A stretch of DNA of 64,000 nt from Leptodactylus fallax (Eukaryota; Chordata; Amphibia; Anura; Leptodactylidae). Made by a program: the position numbers and the translations under genes. The notes under the pieces were generated by a model. It had not been told where the DNA came from. It saw only the letters and a program-made list of their open reading frames with translations, and did no database searches. The stretch spans positions 806,001-870,000 of the forward strand of contig CAMRHE010000461.1 in assembly GCA_947044405.1 (NCBI GenBank). Direction: 5' to 3'. Of the stretch, positions 44,949-55,811 are shown in pieces (within the stretch, counting starts at the first letter, position 1; the number at the start of each line of letters is the position of its first letter).

Positions 44949-45526
44949 TTTCCACATATTTTTCTTTTCTATGTGTCCAAAAGCAGGGGTGTTCTTTTAG
45001 AAGTTCGCTAGTGTTCCAACATATCAAAATAGTTAGTTATAGTAATGGGCGATATGTACTTATATTATGTCTTGTATAATATCTACTAATATTGAAGACA
45101 TTAAGTGGTTTGACCATGTGGCGGTAACCATACAGTTATTGGAACAATCTGTACATACCCCAACTTATTTATGGCAATGTAATTCATATTTAGTACATTC
45201 AGTATAAAAACAGTATAAAAAATTTAACAGAATTTTTTTCAATTCAACCAACCAACCATCATCCACAGATGATCCACTCTATTCTATTAGCTAAGAGTTT
45301 AGCATGCATTTCTCTAACTTTCTTCTCTCTGTGACTTAGTCTTATAAATGAATCTCTAATAAAAACCTTATGGGCATTCCATAGCAATACTGGATCATGT
45401 GTGGATGGTTGGTTGAATTGAACATTTTTACTACATTTTACTACACACTGTTTAGTGATTTGGCAACAATTCTGACACTGTATTTTTTTTTTCTTTTTAA
45501 TTTTTTTTTTTTTAACAAAACTTATT
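44949..45526. other. No gene seen; AT-rich
   Basis: The host sequence between the LTR element and the piggyBac derivative has poly-T tracts near 45482 and 45502. No recognised repeat. Confidence 0.3.
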
Positions 45527-45530
45527 TTAA

Positions 45531-46758
45531 CCCTGCTGTACTGTTCGGTCAAAAATGACCGAATTTGAAATTTGATATTTTTTTAAATATTCATTATGCG
45601 GTCCTGAAACTTGTGGTTCATTGACTTTTCCTCATTTGAGGGGTTCTTACTAATAGCAGTTTTTATTTATTTATTTTTTGTTTACTTTTTGCTCCACGTC
45701 TTTTTTTACACTTGTACTGTTCGGTCAAAAATGACCGATAGCCTTTTATACTAATCTCCAGCCATTTTAAAAAAAAAATAAAGGAGTTATAATCACATTT
45801 TGGTCTATATAGTTCATCTACTACTATTTATCAATTTATCTAGGTCCTTTTGGTCCATGCAGAGTTACACATACATACATTTTCAAATTATGATACTGTA
45901 GATGGACACCTGTAAACGCAAAACTAATCGGTAGCCAATGGTTGTTTTTTACAACATTCTTGATATGTCGGCGTACAATGCATTTGTGTTATGGCGTGAA
46001 ATAGACCCAAATTGGAACAAAAATAAACTATATAAAAGAAGAATTTTTTTTAGAGGAGTTTGGAAAATCACTGGTTAGCCCATTATATTGAACAAAGAAA
46101 AGTAACTCCCAGAGATGATGGAGCTGCAGCCATTGTCCACAGGATCCAACAGCATACTGAAGAAAGTGAACCAAGGGCTTTCGCTAGCACTGCGACGATA
46201 CCCACGGCCTCCACCAGCAGTGCAACCAGCCTAAAACGGAAACGATGCGCCTTGTGTCCAACATCAAGTAATCACAAATCAAATGTGATATGTTGCAAAT
46301 GTGGAAAGTACTTATGCAAAAGACATGTAAATTATACTTGTGACGAATGCAAACAGTAAATTTAGCACCTTCAACCTTATTTCACATTTTATATAGAAAA
46401 AAATAGACTTTTTATTTTTTTGTTTGTTTTTTTTTTTTTAAAAAAATATATTTACATACAGTTTGATGTTATTAGTTATAGTTTACAGTTTTATAAAGAT
46501 TTTTTTTTGTGCAAATGTAAAATATATATGAATAATGCAATAAGGCCATGTAACATTTTTTGACAAAAAAAATAAAAATTAAGTTTTTGATTTCATTTTT
46601 CATTTGTTTATGAACAACCATGTTCACATACAGTATAATAATGCAAAAGAAATTCAAATAAAACACTTAAATTAGTTAAAAATCCAGACTTTAATAGGCC
46701 CGGTCAAAAATGACCAGAACATTATATGTATATAGTAGAACCGAACAGAACAGCAGGG
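45531..46758 (+). mobile_element. piggyBac derivative, internally deleted
   Basis: TTAA duplications at 45527-45530 and 46759-46762 enclose 1228 bp. Terminal repeats CCCTGCTGTACTGTTCGGT and the inverse of CCCTGCTGTTCTGTTCGGT agree at 18 of 19 positions. The palindrome GGTCAAAAATGACC occurs three times (45547, 45723, 46702) near the ends. Only the C-terminal part of the transposase remains. Confidence 0.85.
46060..46359 (+). pseudogene. piggyBac transposase C-terminal Cys-rich domain
   Basis: The open frame from 46060 has no upstream ATG. It encodes ENHWLAHYIEQRKVTPRD, a Ser/Thr-rich linker and a zinc-binding tail: CALCPTSSNHKSNVICCKCG, then KYLCKRHVNYTCDECKQ-stop. The CxxC...CxxC...CxxH...CxxC spacing is that of piggyBac C-terminal domains, which bind the terminal repeats. 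The catalytic DDD core is absent, so this is a remnant. Intact Cys/His positions suggest the deletion is not very old. Confidence 0.75.
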
Positions 46759-46821
46759 TTAAGCATCATAGCAATGCTCTGAAAGCACTAAAAGGGCCAC
46801 CTGGTCAGTGAGTATTAGTCT

Positions 46822-47134
46822 AAGGCTCCACACAGTGGGCCGCAGCGAAAAAGCGCTGTGGGAAAAACCGCATTGGAAACACATTGCAGTTCTTCCCACA
46901 GCAGTTTTAACAGAAAGTCCACAGAGTTTTCCTCTGCGGACTTTCTGCTTCAATTAACAACGTTTCCGTAGGTATAATTGACATGCTGCAATTTCCCAAA
47001 ACGGTTTGGGAAATTGCAGCAATTCCGCTGCGGGTATTTTTCTGCAATGTGTGGACTGGATTTGCTAAAATCCCATCCACTTTGCACGGCCTGTAAAAAA
47101 ACATACTTACGCCACTTGGGACTTCAGCCTTAGA
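46822..47134. mobile_element. MITE family W, copy 3
   Basis: Starts CTAAGGCTCCACACAGTGGG and ends GGGACTTCAGCCTTAG. The core CCGTAGGTATAATTGACATG and AATCCCATCCACTTTGCA match copies 1 and 2. Confidence 0.65.
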
Positions 47135-47139
47135 CTAGA

Positions 47140-48330
47140 ACTGTAGCAGTCAGGTTCTTTTTTTCACATTACTGCAGGCTAGACTGTGTATTGAGTGATT
47201 AACGCATAAAAAAAAAAAAATCGAGATTCTTTTTTAGCCAAGGCTGCACTACTGTATATATATCTTTGTGTGTATATATAAGTGCGCGTACACAGCAAGA
47301 AAAATGCTTAAGCAATGAATATTTTTTTCAGATTAACAGCGCTCCATCACACTGAGCATAAAAATCCCCCATTAAATAACTAGAATATTTTTTTTTTTTC
47401 AGATCAGCACAGGCTAACGCACCAAAAAGAATGCTTAAATAACAGAGATTCTGTATTTGGTGATCAAAGTATAAAAAAAAAAAATTAAACTTAAAATCAT
47501 TTTTAAGATTACTGCAGGCTAGGCTGTATTTTGGTTGGACACTCCAAAAAAAAAGCTTAAATAATGAAGATTCTTTTTTTTCACATTTGCTCAGGTGGCA
47601 TCAGTGCTTTGCTGTTAGAACAGCAGTATGTATTTAATGAAAAAAATTTAAACTCTTGCCCAAAAGAGTCCCTAACAAAACTTTTTTTTCACTAAATGAT
47701 TGTCGTCATAAAAACATATGTTTAAACAATGAGTAAATAGATGAAACTGCTATATTGCACAATAGACATACAAAATTAGATTATTGACAAAGAAAGGGTT
47801 AACTGCCCTGTCTGTGTAAGCAGCAGCAGCATGGATTTGCCCTCACTCCAATGATCTTATACTATCTCTATTGATTTCTAATCTACCTTTGTAATTGCTT
47901 GATTCTCACTAAATTCTCCTAGTCCTCTAACTATTGTTTGAATTCCTATTGCTTTTTCCGAACTGCGCTATAATCTATGATGCAGTGAGAGGGATCATAG
48001 ATGTATTTGTATGTCTACCATTACTGCAACTAAAGACTGATCACAAGTGTACAAACTTTTATAGTCCATATGACATCAGAACTGTAAGGTCCACCTACCA
48101 CTGTCTATAGGCTGAGAGGCTGTCAGGTAGTGGTATAATGTCACATACAGTGTCTGAGTCATACACACTTGTCTTCTCTGTATTTTTTGGTCAAACATGT
48201 GACGGCGGCCATTTTCTTGTAGCAGCGGCCAGTTTTTTTCATCCAAGGAGAATCACCATATGTTCAATTTCGTTAAAAACCAAACAATTTGGAATATTCA
48301 TAACAAACCCAGCATACTATATTTAATAAT
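47140..48330 (-). repeat. Dispersed repeat family A, inverted copy
   Basis: Inverted relative of 20480-21700. TATAGACAGTGGTAGGTGGA (minus, about 48090) and the tandem T/A-rich units (CAGATTAACAGCGCTCC, CAGATCAGCACAGGCTAACG) correspond. The right edge near 48240-48300 carries AATTGTTTGGTTTTTAACG on the minus strand. Confidence 0.55.
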
Positions 48331-49120
48331 AAACTGCAAAGTTTCTTAAATAATCTACCCAGTGTAGCACTGCTGCTCTGTGCTCACTGGCATAGTGCCT
48401 TCCTAGCAGACCTGGCTACTTCTTTGTGTGATCCTGTCTCTTTAAGAATTAGTGTTCTCACCTACTTAACTTCCTCCTGTCAATCCCTATATTATTGTAT
48501 GTGTTTATGTCTGCTTCCATTGTCCCACTTTGGTTGAGCAATGTGCTGAGCTTCTATGCTTTGACCTGTTACATTCATGTTTTCTGCTGTTTTATTCCAG
48601 AGTCTGTCTGTCTTGTTTGATATGCTAGTTCTATTGTCTGTTATTTCTTTTATATCTCTGTTACCTTTTCCCTGTTGGTCTATGGCTTCTGTTTTTTGCT
48701 AACTGTTGGCCTATGGCTCCTGCTATCTATTGGCCTGTGGCTTCTGTTCCCAGTTGGTCTATGGCTTCTGTGCCTGTTACCTGTGGCCTTGTGCCTTCAA
48801 CAATACCTCTGCTAACTTTGGCCTTGTGCTTTATGCAATACTTCTGCTATCTGTGGCCTTGTGTCTTCTGCGATACCTGTGCTACCAGTATTATGTCTTG
48901 TTCTGTATTTTTGTTCAGACCCGACTTCAGTGATCTGTATATTCTGTCCTGTTTTTAGCCACTGTTCACACTTTGTGTTTTTATTTGTTTCTGTGGTGCA
49001 CTGCACCATTGTCTCAACCTGCCTGGTCAGCTGCCACCCAATCGGGACCACCTCAGGAGGTAGGGGCCTGGCAGATGTGCCTCAGCAAAGTCCAGATCCC
49101 TGTATGAGGGATAAAGAGTA
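48331..49120. other. LTR-like, repeat-rich, no gene
   Basis: 48700-48900 holds four degenerate copies of a roughly 60-bp unit (CTATGGCTTCTGT, GGCCTTGTGNCTTCTGC). 49030-49110 (CACCTCAGGAGGTAGGGGCC) resembles the end of frog LTRs or leaders. No coding partner. Confidence 0.35.
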
Positions 49121-49126
49121 CAAAAT

Positions 49127-49487
49127 GTGGAGCCTCAAATCTGGGTGAATGGCACTCTGTCATCCCCACTGACTATTGATAATGGCACCTGTCAAGGATG
49201 CCCCCTCTCTCCACTCCTATACACCCTCATCATGGAACACCTACAGATAGCTATTAGGAATAACCCAGACATTAAGGGCTTAAGTGTAGGGGACATGCAG
49301 TTGAAGATTTCAGCCTTTGCAGATGATGTTCTACTATTTATAACCCAGCACCTAACTACACTCCACTCCCTCCTACAGGAAATAGCCACCTATAGCTATT
49401 TCAGCAACTATAAAATCAACCTCTCTAAAAGTACAGCCCTCAACATATCTCTCCCTGACTCCCTGGTACACTCACTCCCAGGGCCTC
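49127..49487 (+). pseudogene. L1-like reverse transcriptase fragment
   Basis: Open frame of 121 codons: IWVNGTLSSPLTIDNGTCQG, then CPLSPLLYTLIMEHL and FADDVLLFIT with the catalytic FADD (about 49318-49329), then YKINLSKSTAL. These are the palm motifs of L1-type reverse transcriptases. Both sides are cut off; on the right a MITE starts at about 49488. The TRQG motif has become TCQG. Confidence 0.75.
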
Positions 49488-50582
49488 TTTAACCATAAGG
49501 CAAATGGTGCACTTGCACCAGGCCCTATGGTTGCGGGGCCCCCTGGATCCGGGCACAAGACTTTCTGCCCAGGAGAGCTCCACTCACAACTGTATCGGCG
49601 TGCTATGCTGTGCACGCCGATACAGTTGAAGCCTATGTCAGAGAAGGGAGCTGTAAAGTCCTTGCTCTGCCATAGAAGCCTTACAGTGATGTCTGTGCAG
49701 GATGTCCCGGCACAGGTAATGACATCACTGCATTGCATCACCTGCACCGGGCCCGAACCTGCACCAGAGTGCAACAACAGGATAAGATGTTAGCTGCTCC
49801 AGTCATCGTGGGATCGGGATAAGGGGAGTATAAGATTTATTGTTTTTTTTGTTTTTAAAGACAAAGGGGGCACTTTCTTCTGAACATGGACACATTATTT
49901 ATAAGGGAGTATTATCTATAGTGGGGGAACTATTATTTTTAAGGAGGGTATTACAATGGGGAAATATTATAAATAATAGCCCCTTTAAAAATAAAAGTTT
50001 TCCCCTAAAAAACAATAGTTCCCCCTTAAAAAAAGCCCTCTTTAAAAATAAGTTTCACCCTCATAATAGTTCCCCTTATAAATGATAGTTCCCTTCTTTA
50101 TAAATAAAGGAGAACTATTATTTATAACGGGGAGGGGGGCTATTAGTTATAAATGGGGACTGTTATTTAAAAGGGGGAACTACAAGGTAGTACTATTATT
50201 TATAAAGGGGGGACTATTACTGATAATGGGGACTATTATTATTATTATATAAGAGGGAACTATTTAGAAGGGAGAATTATTAGTAATAAGGGGGACTATT
50301 ATTTATAAGCAGGGACTATTATTTATAAGGGGGGACTATTATTTATAAGTGCAGGGATCATTATTTATAAGCAAGAAATCTTAGCCCCCCTTATAAATCA
50401 TAATCCCTGTTTATAAATAATAATCCCTGCTTGTAAATAATGACCACCTTATAAATATTATTGATAAGGGTGCAGTTACCTGTGAACAGGAACTATTATT
50501 TATAAGGGGGGACTATTATTTATAAGTGCAGGGGCATGGCCACGTATATTGTATGGGGCCAGTAAGAAGGAATTATACTATG
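49488..50582. mobile_element. MITE with internal GGGACTATTATTTATAAG array
   Basis: Begins near CAGGGCCTCTTTAACCATAA, a start that I recognise from frog dispersed repeats. A perfect-looking palindrome lies at 49587-49628 (CAACTGTATCGGCGTGC / GCACGCCGATACAGTTG). From 49900 to 50550 there are many direct and inverted copies of GGGGACTATTATTTATAAG. No ORF of note; the right end was not found. Confidence 0.5.
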
Positions 50583-50819
50583 TGGGGGCCACCCTGCTCC
50601 ATAACCGATTGGGGGTTTTAACACCTTGGATGCATCGGTCAAACATGACCGCGGCATCCAAGGGGTTCCGCCATTTTGACACCCACCCGCCCTCCCCAGC
50701 TCTCTGCAGACAGGAAATAGCTGTTTACTCGCTGTGATTTAATTCAGATCAAATAGAATCGTATCGGAAAATTCGGCAAAGTTGCCGAATCAAATTTTTG
50801 AAAACTTCGCTCATCTATA
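50583..50819 (-). mobile_element. hAT MITE fragment (TAGAGATGAGCGAA family)
   Basis: Ends TTCGCTCATCTATA at 50819. Reading inward on the minus strand it follows 8630-8760 (AAATTTGATTCGG, GAATTTTCCGATACGATTCT, TATTTCCTG) and then the CATGTTTGACC / CCAAGG block of 9050-9100. It is truncated at the left. Confidence 0.7.
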
Positions 50820-51261
50820 GTAGCCGCTTTGCAGCAAAGCAGCCGCCATCTTTAAGAACCCGGCATCCGCTGTAATCGCATGGCAGATCTCGGGAAGAAG
50901 TTAAATTAGCTAGGGCGTATTTTTGGTGTAGGGCTTATATTTTAAGCCTACTCCAAAAAACCTAGAAAACACAGCTAGGGCTTATTTTCGGTGTAGGTTT
51001 TATTTTTGTAGAAACACAGTAACACCCTGACAGGGGGTATACAGTGGTATAGACAGGTAGAGATACACATAGGAACACTGGAATGGATTGGACATATGTC
51101 ATTCTTTGTGGCGATACAGAATATGTACTGTACACTTATCAGTGTCAGGACAGAAGAGAAGAGCATGGGATATTATTGAAACACAGCTGTCCCCTCTCCT
51201 TAATATCATTCACCTTTGATGAATGTTCTCCCTGTCAGACAAGGGGAAATGCATTAATTGT
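50820..51261. other. Dispersed repeat fragment; no gene
   Basis: 50905-51022 contains CTAGGGCTTATTTTCGGTGT twice, a widely dispersed vertebrate repeat phrase. The rest is unassigned. Confidence 0.4.
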
Positions 51262-51478
51262 TAGGCCAGGTCCCCATGTGGCGTAAATGCGGCAGAAAAA
51301 AACTGTGGTGTTTTACAGTCACAGCAAAGTGGATATGGGATTCTAGCGAATCTCCTCCCCACTTTGCGTTAAAATACGTTCTGCGGACATGCTGAGATTT
51401 TCAAAACTGCCACGGTTTTGGAAATCACAGTATATCAATTATACCTACAGAATATAATTGAAGCAGAAAGTTTTTTGT
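51262..51478. mobile_element. MITE family W, copy 4
   Basis: GGCCAGGTCCCCATGTGGCG start; TCAATTATACCTACAG, then CACGGTTTTGGAAATCACAG in inverse order relative to copy 1. It abuts the L1 fragment. Confidence 0.6.
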
Positions 51479-51479
51479 A

Positions 51480-51950
51480 GGAGTTATATGAACTACCAGT
51501 GGATGAGTCAAGGAGGGGATTGATGACCAGGTTAAAGTCACCAGAGAGTATCAATTGTCCCTGAGTAAACATGTCTAGCTTATCTTAGGATAAAGATTAA
51601 GAATGGAATTTGCAGGGAGTTTAGGGCACAGATATTCGCTATTGTGAATGTTTGACCATAGACTTCACATTTAAGAAATAGGAATCTGGCCTGGGGGTCA
51701 TATTGAACATCAAGAAGAGTGTGAGGCAGGTTCTTGTGTATAAATATGGCAACACCTTTGGTCTTACCCTCACAGTTACTAATGTGAAATCAAGAGTATC
51801 TATTCTTAAAGTGGGTTTCCTAGAAAGTGGGTTTCCTGTAGGCATAAGATATGGCTCCTCCACTTATATATAAAGCATATAGGATCTGGGAGTGTTTCTC
51901 TGGTGTATTGAGTCCCTTCACATTGAAGGAGGTGACTGTCAGTTCAGATA
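51480..51950 (-). pseudogene. L1-like ORF2 endonuclease domain remnant
   Basis: The minus strand gives LTVTSFNVKGLNTPEKHSQI (about 51930-51870), GGAISYAYRKPTF (corresponding to the LQETH region), KTKGVAIFIHKNL, ARFLFLKCEVYGQTFTIANI (about 51620-51690) and LSGDFNLVINPLLD (about 51515-51560). These follow the order of the L1 apurinic endonuclease. Several stops and frameshifts. The reverse transcriptase part is cut off by the MITE at 51262-51478. Confidence 0.7.
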
Positions 51951-52349
51951 TGGTAGGGAAAGTTTAGGTACAGGGGAGAGAGGGAAGGTTAAAGTTGGTG
52001 GGGACAGAACCATATAGGGGATTAGCTAATGATTAAACACAAAGGAAAAATAAAGAAGGCACTAACTGTTGTCAGGGGTGCTCTAAAAGGGACAGAAAAA
52101 GCCGGAGGGCTAAGGAAGTACAGACACCATGTACTTCTTGGAGAAAATTTGGGGATAAGGCAGAGGCACTGTGGATGCTTATGTGGTTAGTATGTGGGAG
52201 TATCTAGGTAAACAAGTTTAGAATCAAACTCTTATCATCTACGTGTTAAGTCTACAGTGCCCCACGGCCTGTGTAATTTAGCTAATGAGACAGGGTGAGT
52301 AAAGGTGGTTGGGGAAACCCTGAAATAGGAAAGGTTAGAGGTAGAACAA

Positions 52350-53240
52350 AATTAAAAACAACATGGCAATTTGCTTTCTCAATAGTTGCAGGGAGTATTG
52401 GAGCCCCGAGGAGAATCCACAGGTCTCTTTATGGAGGTTTGAGTATTCTGGTGGTCGACCTTCTAGGTCGTTGAGATTGAGGTGTCCTAGAGGGAGTACC
52501 TCCGATTGTCTCCTCTCCTTCTTTAAGGAGAGCTTCCCATGCAGATAACTTCAGTGGGGCAGTTCCAGGGTGCTGGTGAAGGTGAGAGGTTAATACAGAT
52601 TTTAGGTATGTTCGTTATTTAGGGTATGACGGAAGAGGTCTGGAAAGAGAGTGATGGTCACACTGTAAAAATCGATGGATTTTACTTCTCTTGCTTTCAG
52701 CATTATTTCTTCTTTAAGGGTATAATAGTGAACTCTGCCGATAAAATCACGCAGTTTAGTTGGGTCCGTATTCCTAGGATGTGAGGCTTTATGGACCCTG
52801 TCAAGCTCAATGGGGGTGACGACTGGAAAGCTTAATAGAGTGTTGAATAGGCTGATGACTGTGGGGACAGGTCTAGTCCCTGAGTAGCCTCAAGTAGGCC
52901 TCTAAGTCTAATGTTGTTGCGCCTGTTTCTGTTTTATATGTCATCAAGGTGTACTAGTAAAAAGCTTTATTTCATTGGTTGTTGAACCAGAGCGGACTTT
53001 ATGGCCTGAATATCAGATGTGGTGATGATCTGGAAATTTTACAGGTCTATGACACCAGATTACAGATCTGTGACTTCACCTTTAACCTGTTTGAGATCTT
53101 TTGCCCATGCTTCCTTCAAATCGGATGCCAGGTTGTCCATATCATGTTTAGTCAGTAATAGGGCAAGAAGGGCTTGCAATTCTGGATAGTCTTTTAGAGT
53201 GCTGATTGCTTCTTCAGGTAGAGGTAGAGAAAAAAAGATC
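52350..53240 (-). pseudogene. L1-like ORF1 remnant
   Basis: The minus strand gives a coiled-coil-type N-terminal segment (LPEEAISTLKDYPELQALLA, LASDLKEAWAKDLKQVKG; 53060-53240), then the RNA-binding part IELDRVHKASHPRNTDPTKL, RDFIGRVHYYTLKEEIMLKA and SIDFYSVTITLFPDL (about 52640-52810), and the C-terminal part to about 52350. This is an L1 ORF1 in the same orientation as the ORF2 endonuclease at 51480-51950. It is frameshifted and truncated at its 5' side by a MITE at 53242. Confidence 0.65.
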
Positions 53241-53241
53241 A

Positions 53242-53456
53242 AGGCTGAAGCCCCATGTTGCGAAAACGGAGCGTTTTTGCCACAACATTTTCTTTTACAG
53301 TACCTGCAAAGTAAATGGGATTCTTGCTAAGCCCATCCACACAATGCAGAAAAAAATCCACAGTGGAAAAGCTGCGTTTTCAAAAACTGTAAAATACTGC
53401 AAAGACCCATTGGCTATGGCAGCTGCTAAGCTCATGAGTGGCTACCACATTTAAAT
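53242..53456. mobile_element. MITE family W, copy 5
   Basis: AAGGCTGAAGCCCCATGTTG start; TTTTACAGTACCTGCAAAGT, then AAGCCCATCCACA, and a GCGTTTTCAAAAACTG run, as in copy 6. Confidence 0.6.
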
Positions 53457-54076
53457 ACTAATCAATGAAAAAGAGAAATAAGAGTGGGCACCAACCAAAG
53501 CTGTATCAACGAGGGGATCAGTTACAGTGTATGCCAAATCAAAAACTGATCACCATTGAAAAAAGGGAGCATACATATAAAGAGAATTATCAGGACCAAG
53601 CAACTTGGGGGATAATAACAAAAATATCAAATCAATACACCTATCCCTAAATATAGGTGACTAGGTAAATATAAAGTGCAAGTGCAAGACAGAAATCTAG
53701 AAATATAGATATGAATAATGTGTTACAATATTACATCAGAAGCATCCAAACAGATATAAATTAATAGACAAATAAATAGCAATATAGTGACAAAAAAAAC
53801 ATTATCACCAAAAGTATAAAGTTTAAATAACAAAAATGAAAAGACAATATGATCAAATACTAATAAAAATTACCAAGCACCTATACTTTAGACATATAAT
53901 GCTGAGTATCAAATATAATCAATTGAAATATAATAATTACCAATTAGATGTGCTCCCCAAAGAAAAGGAGGTCCAGACCAATATCCCTATGAGTATCGCC
54001 CATAAGGAGGGCTTCACCAGGGTGTCAAAGGGATCATCAGGGATATTGTTTGGACCTCCTTTTCTTTTGAGAAGAC
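53457..54076 (-). mobile_element. Probable Penelope-type terminal repeat fragment
   Basis: AT-rich sequence followed by a 30-bp inverted repeat (53959-53988 versus 54039-54068, AAAGAAAAGGAGGTCC...) that encloses a hammerhead-like motif on the minus strand (53985-54022). Penelope-like elements are known to carry hammerhead ribozymes in their terminal repeats, so this is the preferred reading. No protein remnant. Confidence 0.4.
53985..54022 (-). ncRNA. Hammerhead-ribozyme-like motif, degenerate
   Basis: The minus strand reads CCCTGGTGAAGCCC, a short loop, then GGGCGATACTCATAGGG. It resembles CUGAUGA - stem II (AGCCC/GGGC) - GAAAC, with one core base changed on each side (CTGGTGA, GATAC). The outer CCCT/AGGG can pair. 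It is probably inactive. Confidence 0.35.
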
Positions 54077-54089
54077 TAGCTTCAATTCA

Positions 54090-54218
54090 AGTTCTGAAAA
54101 CCTCTGGACTGCGATCATCACTGGCATTCATCTCCACCACATTGTATCCAGCATGTTTTGCTATTACATGAGTCAATGTAGTTTTCCCCAGACTAGGAGG
54201 ACCACAGAGCAAAGTGGA
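54090..54218 (-). pseudogene. CHTF18: CHTF18-like AAA+ ATPase fragment (Walker A region)
   Basis: The minus-strand frame reads TLLCGPPSLGKTTLTHVIAK, then HAGYNVVEMNASDDRSPEVF and RT, then TGA (54089-54087), followed by IEA. This matches what I know of vertebrate CHTF18, the large subunit of the alternative PCNA-loading complex, around its ATP-binding loop (GPPGLGKTT). The loop glycine is serine here. The TGA sits where an Arg codon (TRIEA) is expected, a likely CGA-to-TGA change. A TAA lies just upstream (54224-54222). No splice signal is obvious at either edge, so a pseudogene fragment or captured exon is likelier than a live exon. Confidence 0.65.
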
Positions 54219-55311
54219 GTGTTAATCGACTAGCCAATAATGTCTGGGACCTTACCCCTAGCACATGGAGTTCTTGACTGTTTACTCATAACTCAAATTC
54301 AGCTTATTCTATATTGTCCCCCATTCTTTTGCTGGTTTGGTGTACTTTTTTTTAAATGTACCTTCTGAAAAACCTGATGTCTATTGTTTTTCATTACCTG
54401 TATGATAGTTGCTATACTGTTGAAATAAAAAAAAATGAAAATATAAGAAAGAGTATGATTGTTGTTGCCAATACACACCATTATGTGCATAAGGCCATTG
54501 AGGAGAAATGACAATTCACTAAAAAAAACAAAAACAAAAAAACCCCATTATTATTTGCTTGGCACATAATGTGATTGAAATTTAAGCAGTAAGAGAAACT
54601 TCGGCAGATTCCTTGTAGCTATGGAAACAAAGAAACTACTGCATGGTGACCTAGAAAGAAAAAAAAAGAGAAAATTAGTGGTATTTCAGCATCAGGGCTT
54701 CCCAGGTAACCACTATAGTTATAGGAGTCAAGGAAGGACAAGGAATATGTATTAAATATATGTAGAGATATGCAGAGATATGTAGCAAAGGAGTGGTTGA
54801 AGGGAAATTGTGCAATTATCTATGGCTTGAGGTTCTTGGCTTTTAAAAAATTATATATTATGTGAACCAGAGTGTTGTTTTTGTGCATGTTCTGGCCTCT
54901 GGGTGATGTCAGTGACTTTGGGTTACTGCTGAGCATCAATCACAAGCCGAATGTGCTGTGCCACTTCATGACGCTTGCATGAAAGATTCATGATGTTGAT
55001 ATTCCTCAAAAGAGTTGTGAGGGAATGTTAGTGTTACTTTCAGCACCACCACTGGGCCTGCAATTATCAAGAGACCCCAGAGTATAATAATGAATATAAG
55101 GCCAAACCTGAAATTTTTTGGAAGATTTGTAATAAACCCATTATGAGCTGGTTCACTCATCTCTATCTCTCAAAAAAAGTACCAAAGTTTATTAATGCTA
55201 TAATGAAACACAAATTCCCTAATGTAAATACATAGATCCCAAATAAATATCTGCTACAACTTTTCCACCTTGCTTGTGCCACTGGAGTGAGGTGCTAAGA
55301 AATAACAATGG
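54219..55311. other. No gene seen
   Basis: AT-rich, with poly-A/T tracts and short ORFs only. AAGAGACCCCAGAGTATAATAA at about 55070 echoes the palindrome of the CAGKGGCGTAA MITEs. Confidence 0.3.
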
Positions 55312-55811
55312 TGGGGGGATTCATCAAATGTGTGTGTAAAAAAAAAAAAAAGACATAATTTGTGTCTAATTTCATTTTTAATACCTATTAGCTATATTCA
55401 TCATCCTTTTATATCATTTTTAACAGATTTGTGCCTGTTTAGTATTATTTGCAATATTTTGCATGGCTTGCATGGTGCTGAGAAATTATTCAAATTCAAC
55501 AATTCCACCTAATACAAAAGCTGCATTTTTAAGCGTAAAATTACTCCTCCTCAGCCCTCATTTAAACCTCTAAAAGTTGCATTTATACAATTATTGCTCC
55601 AAAAACGATTGCAATATCACAGGGGTTGCACCAAAAGATAAATGATAATAATAAATTACATCAGATTTCAAAAGACCGCCCTTTTGTAAATTGCACCAAA
55701 TTCATAAAGCATTTGTCACTATTTGATGAATTTGTTCCATATTTTTTATTATATATTCGATTAAATGGTAAGTCAAGTAATCTTTAGGTGTATTTGATGA
55801 ATTTCCCCCAA
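55312..55811. mobile_element. MITE with GGGGGATTCATCAAA ends
   Basis: TGGGGGGATTCATCAAATG (55312) and TATTTGATGAATTTCCCCCA (to 55811) are inverted. The interior is AT-rich. Similar ends are common in frog MITEs. Confidence 0.6.

Noticed and set aside
54090..54218. Live CHTF18 exon
   Set aside because: Stops directly on both sides, the altered Walker glycine and absence of clear splice signals argue against it, though it is kept as a pseudogene fragment.
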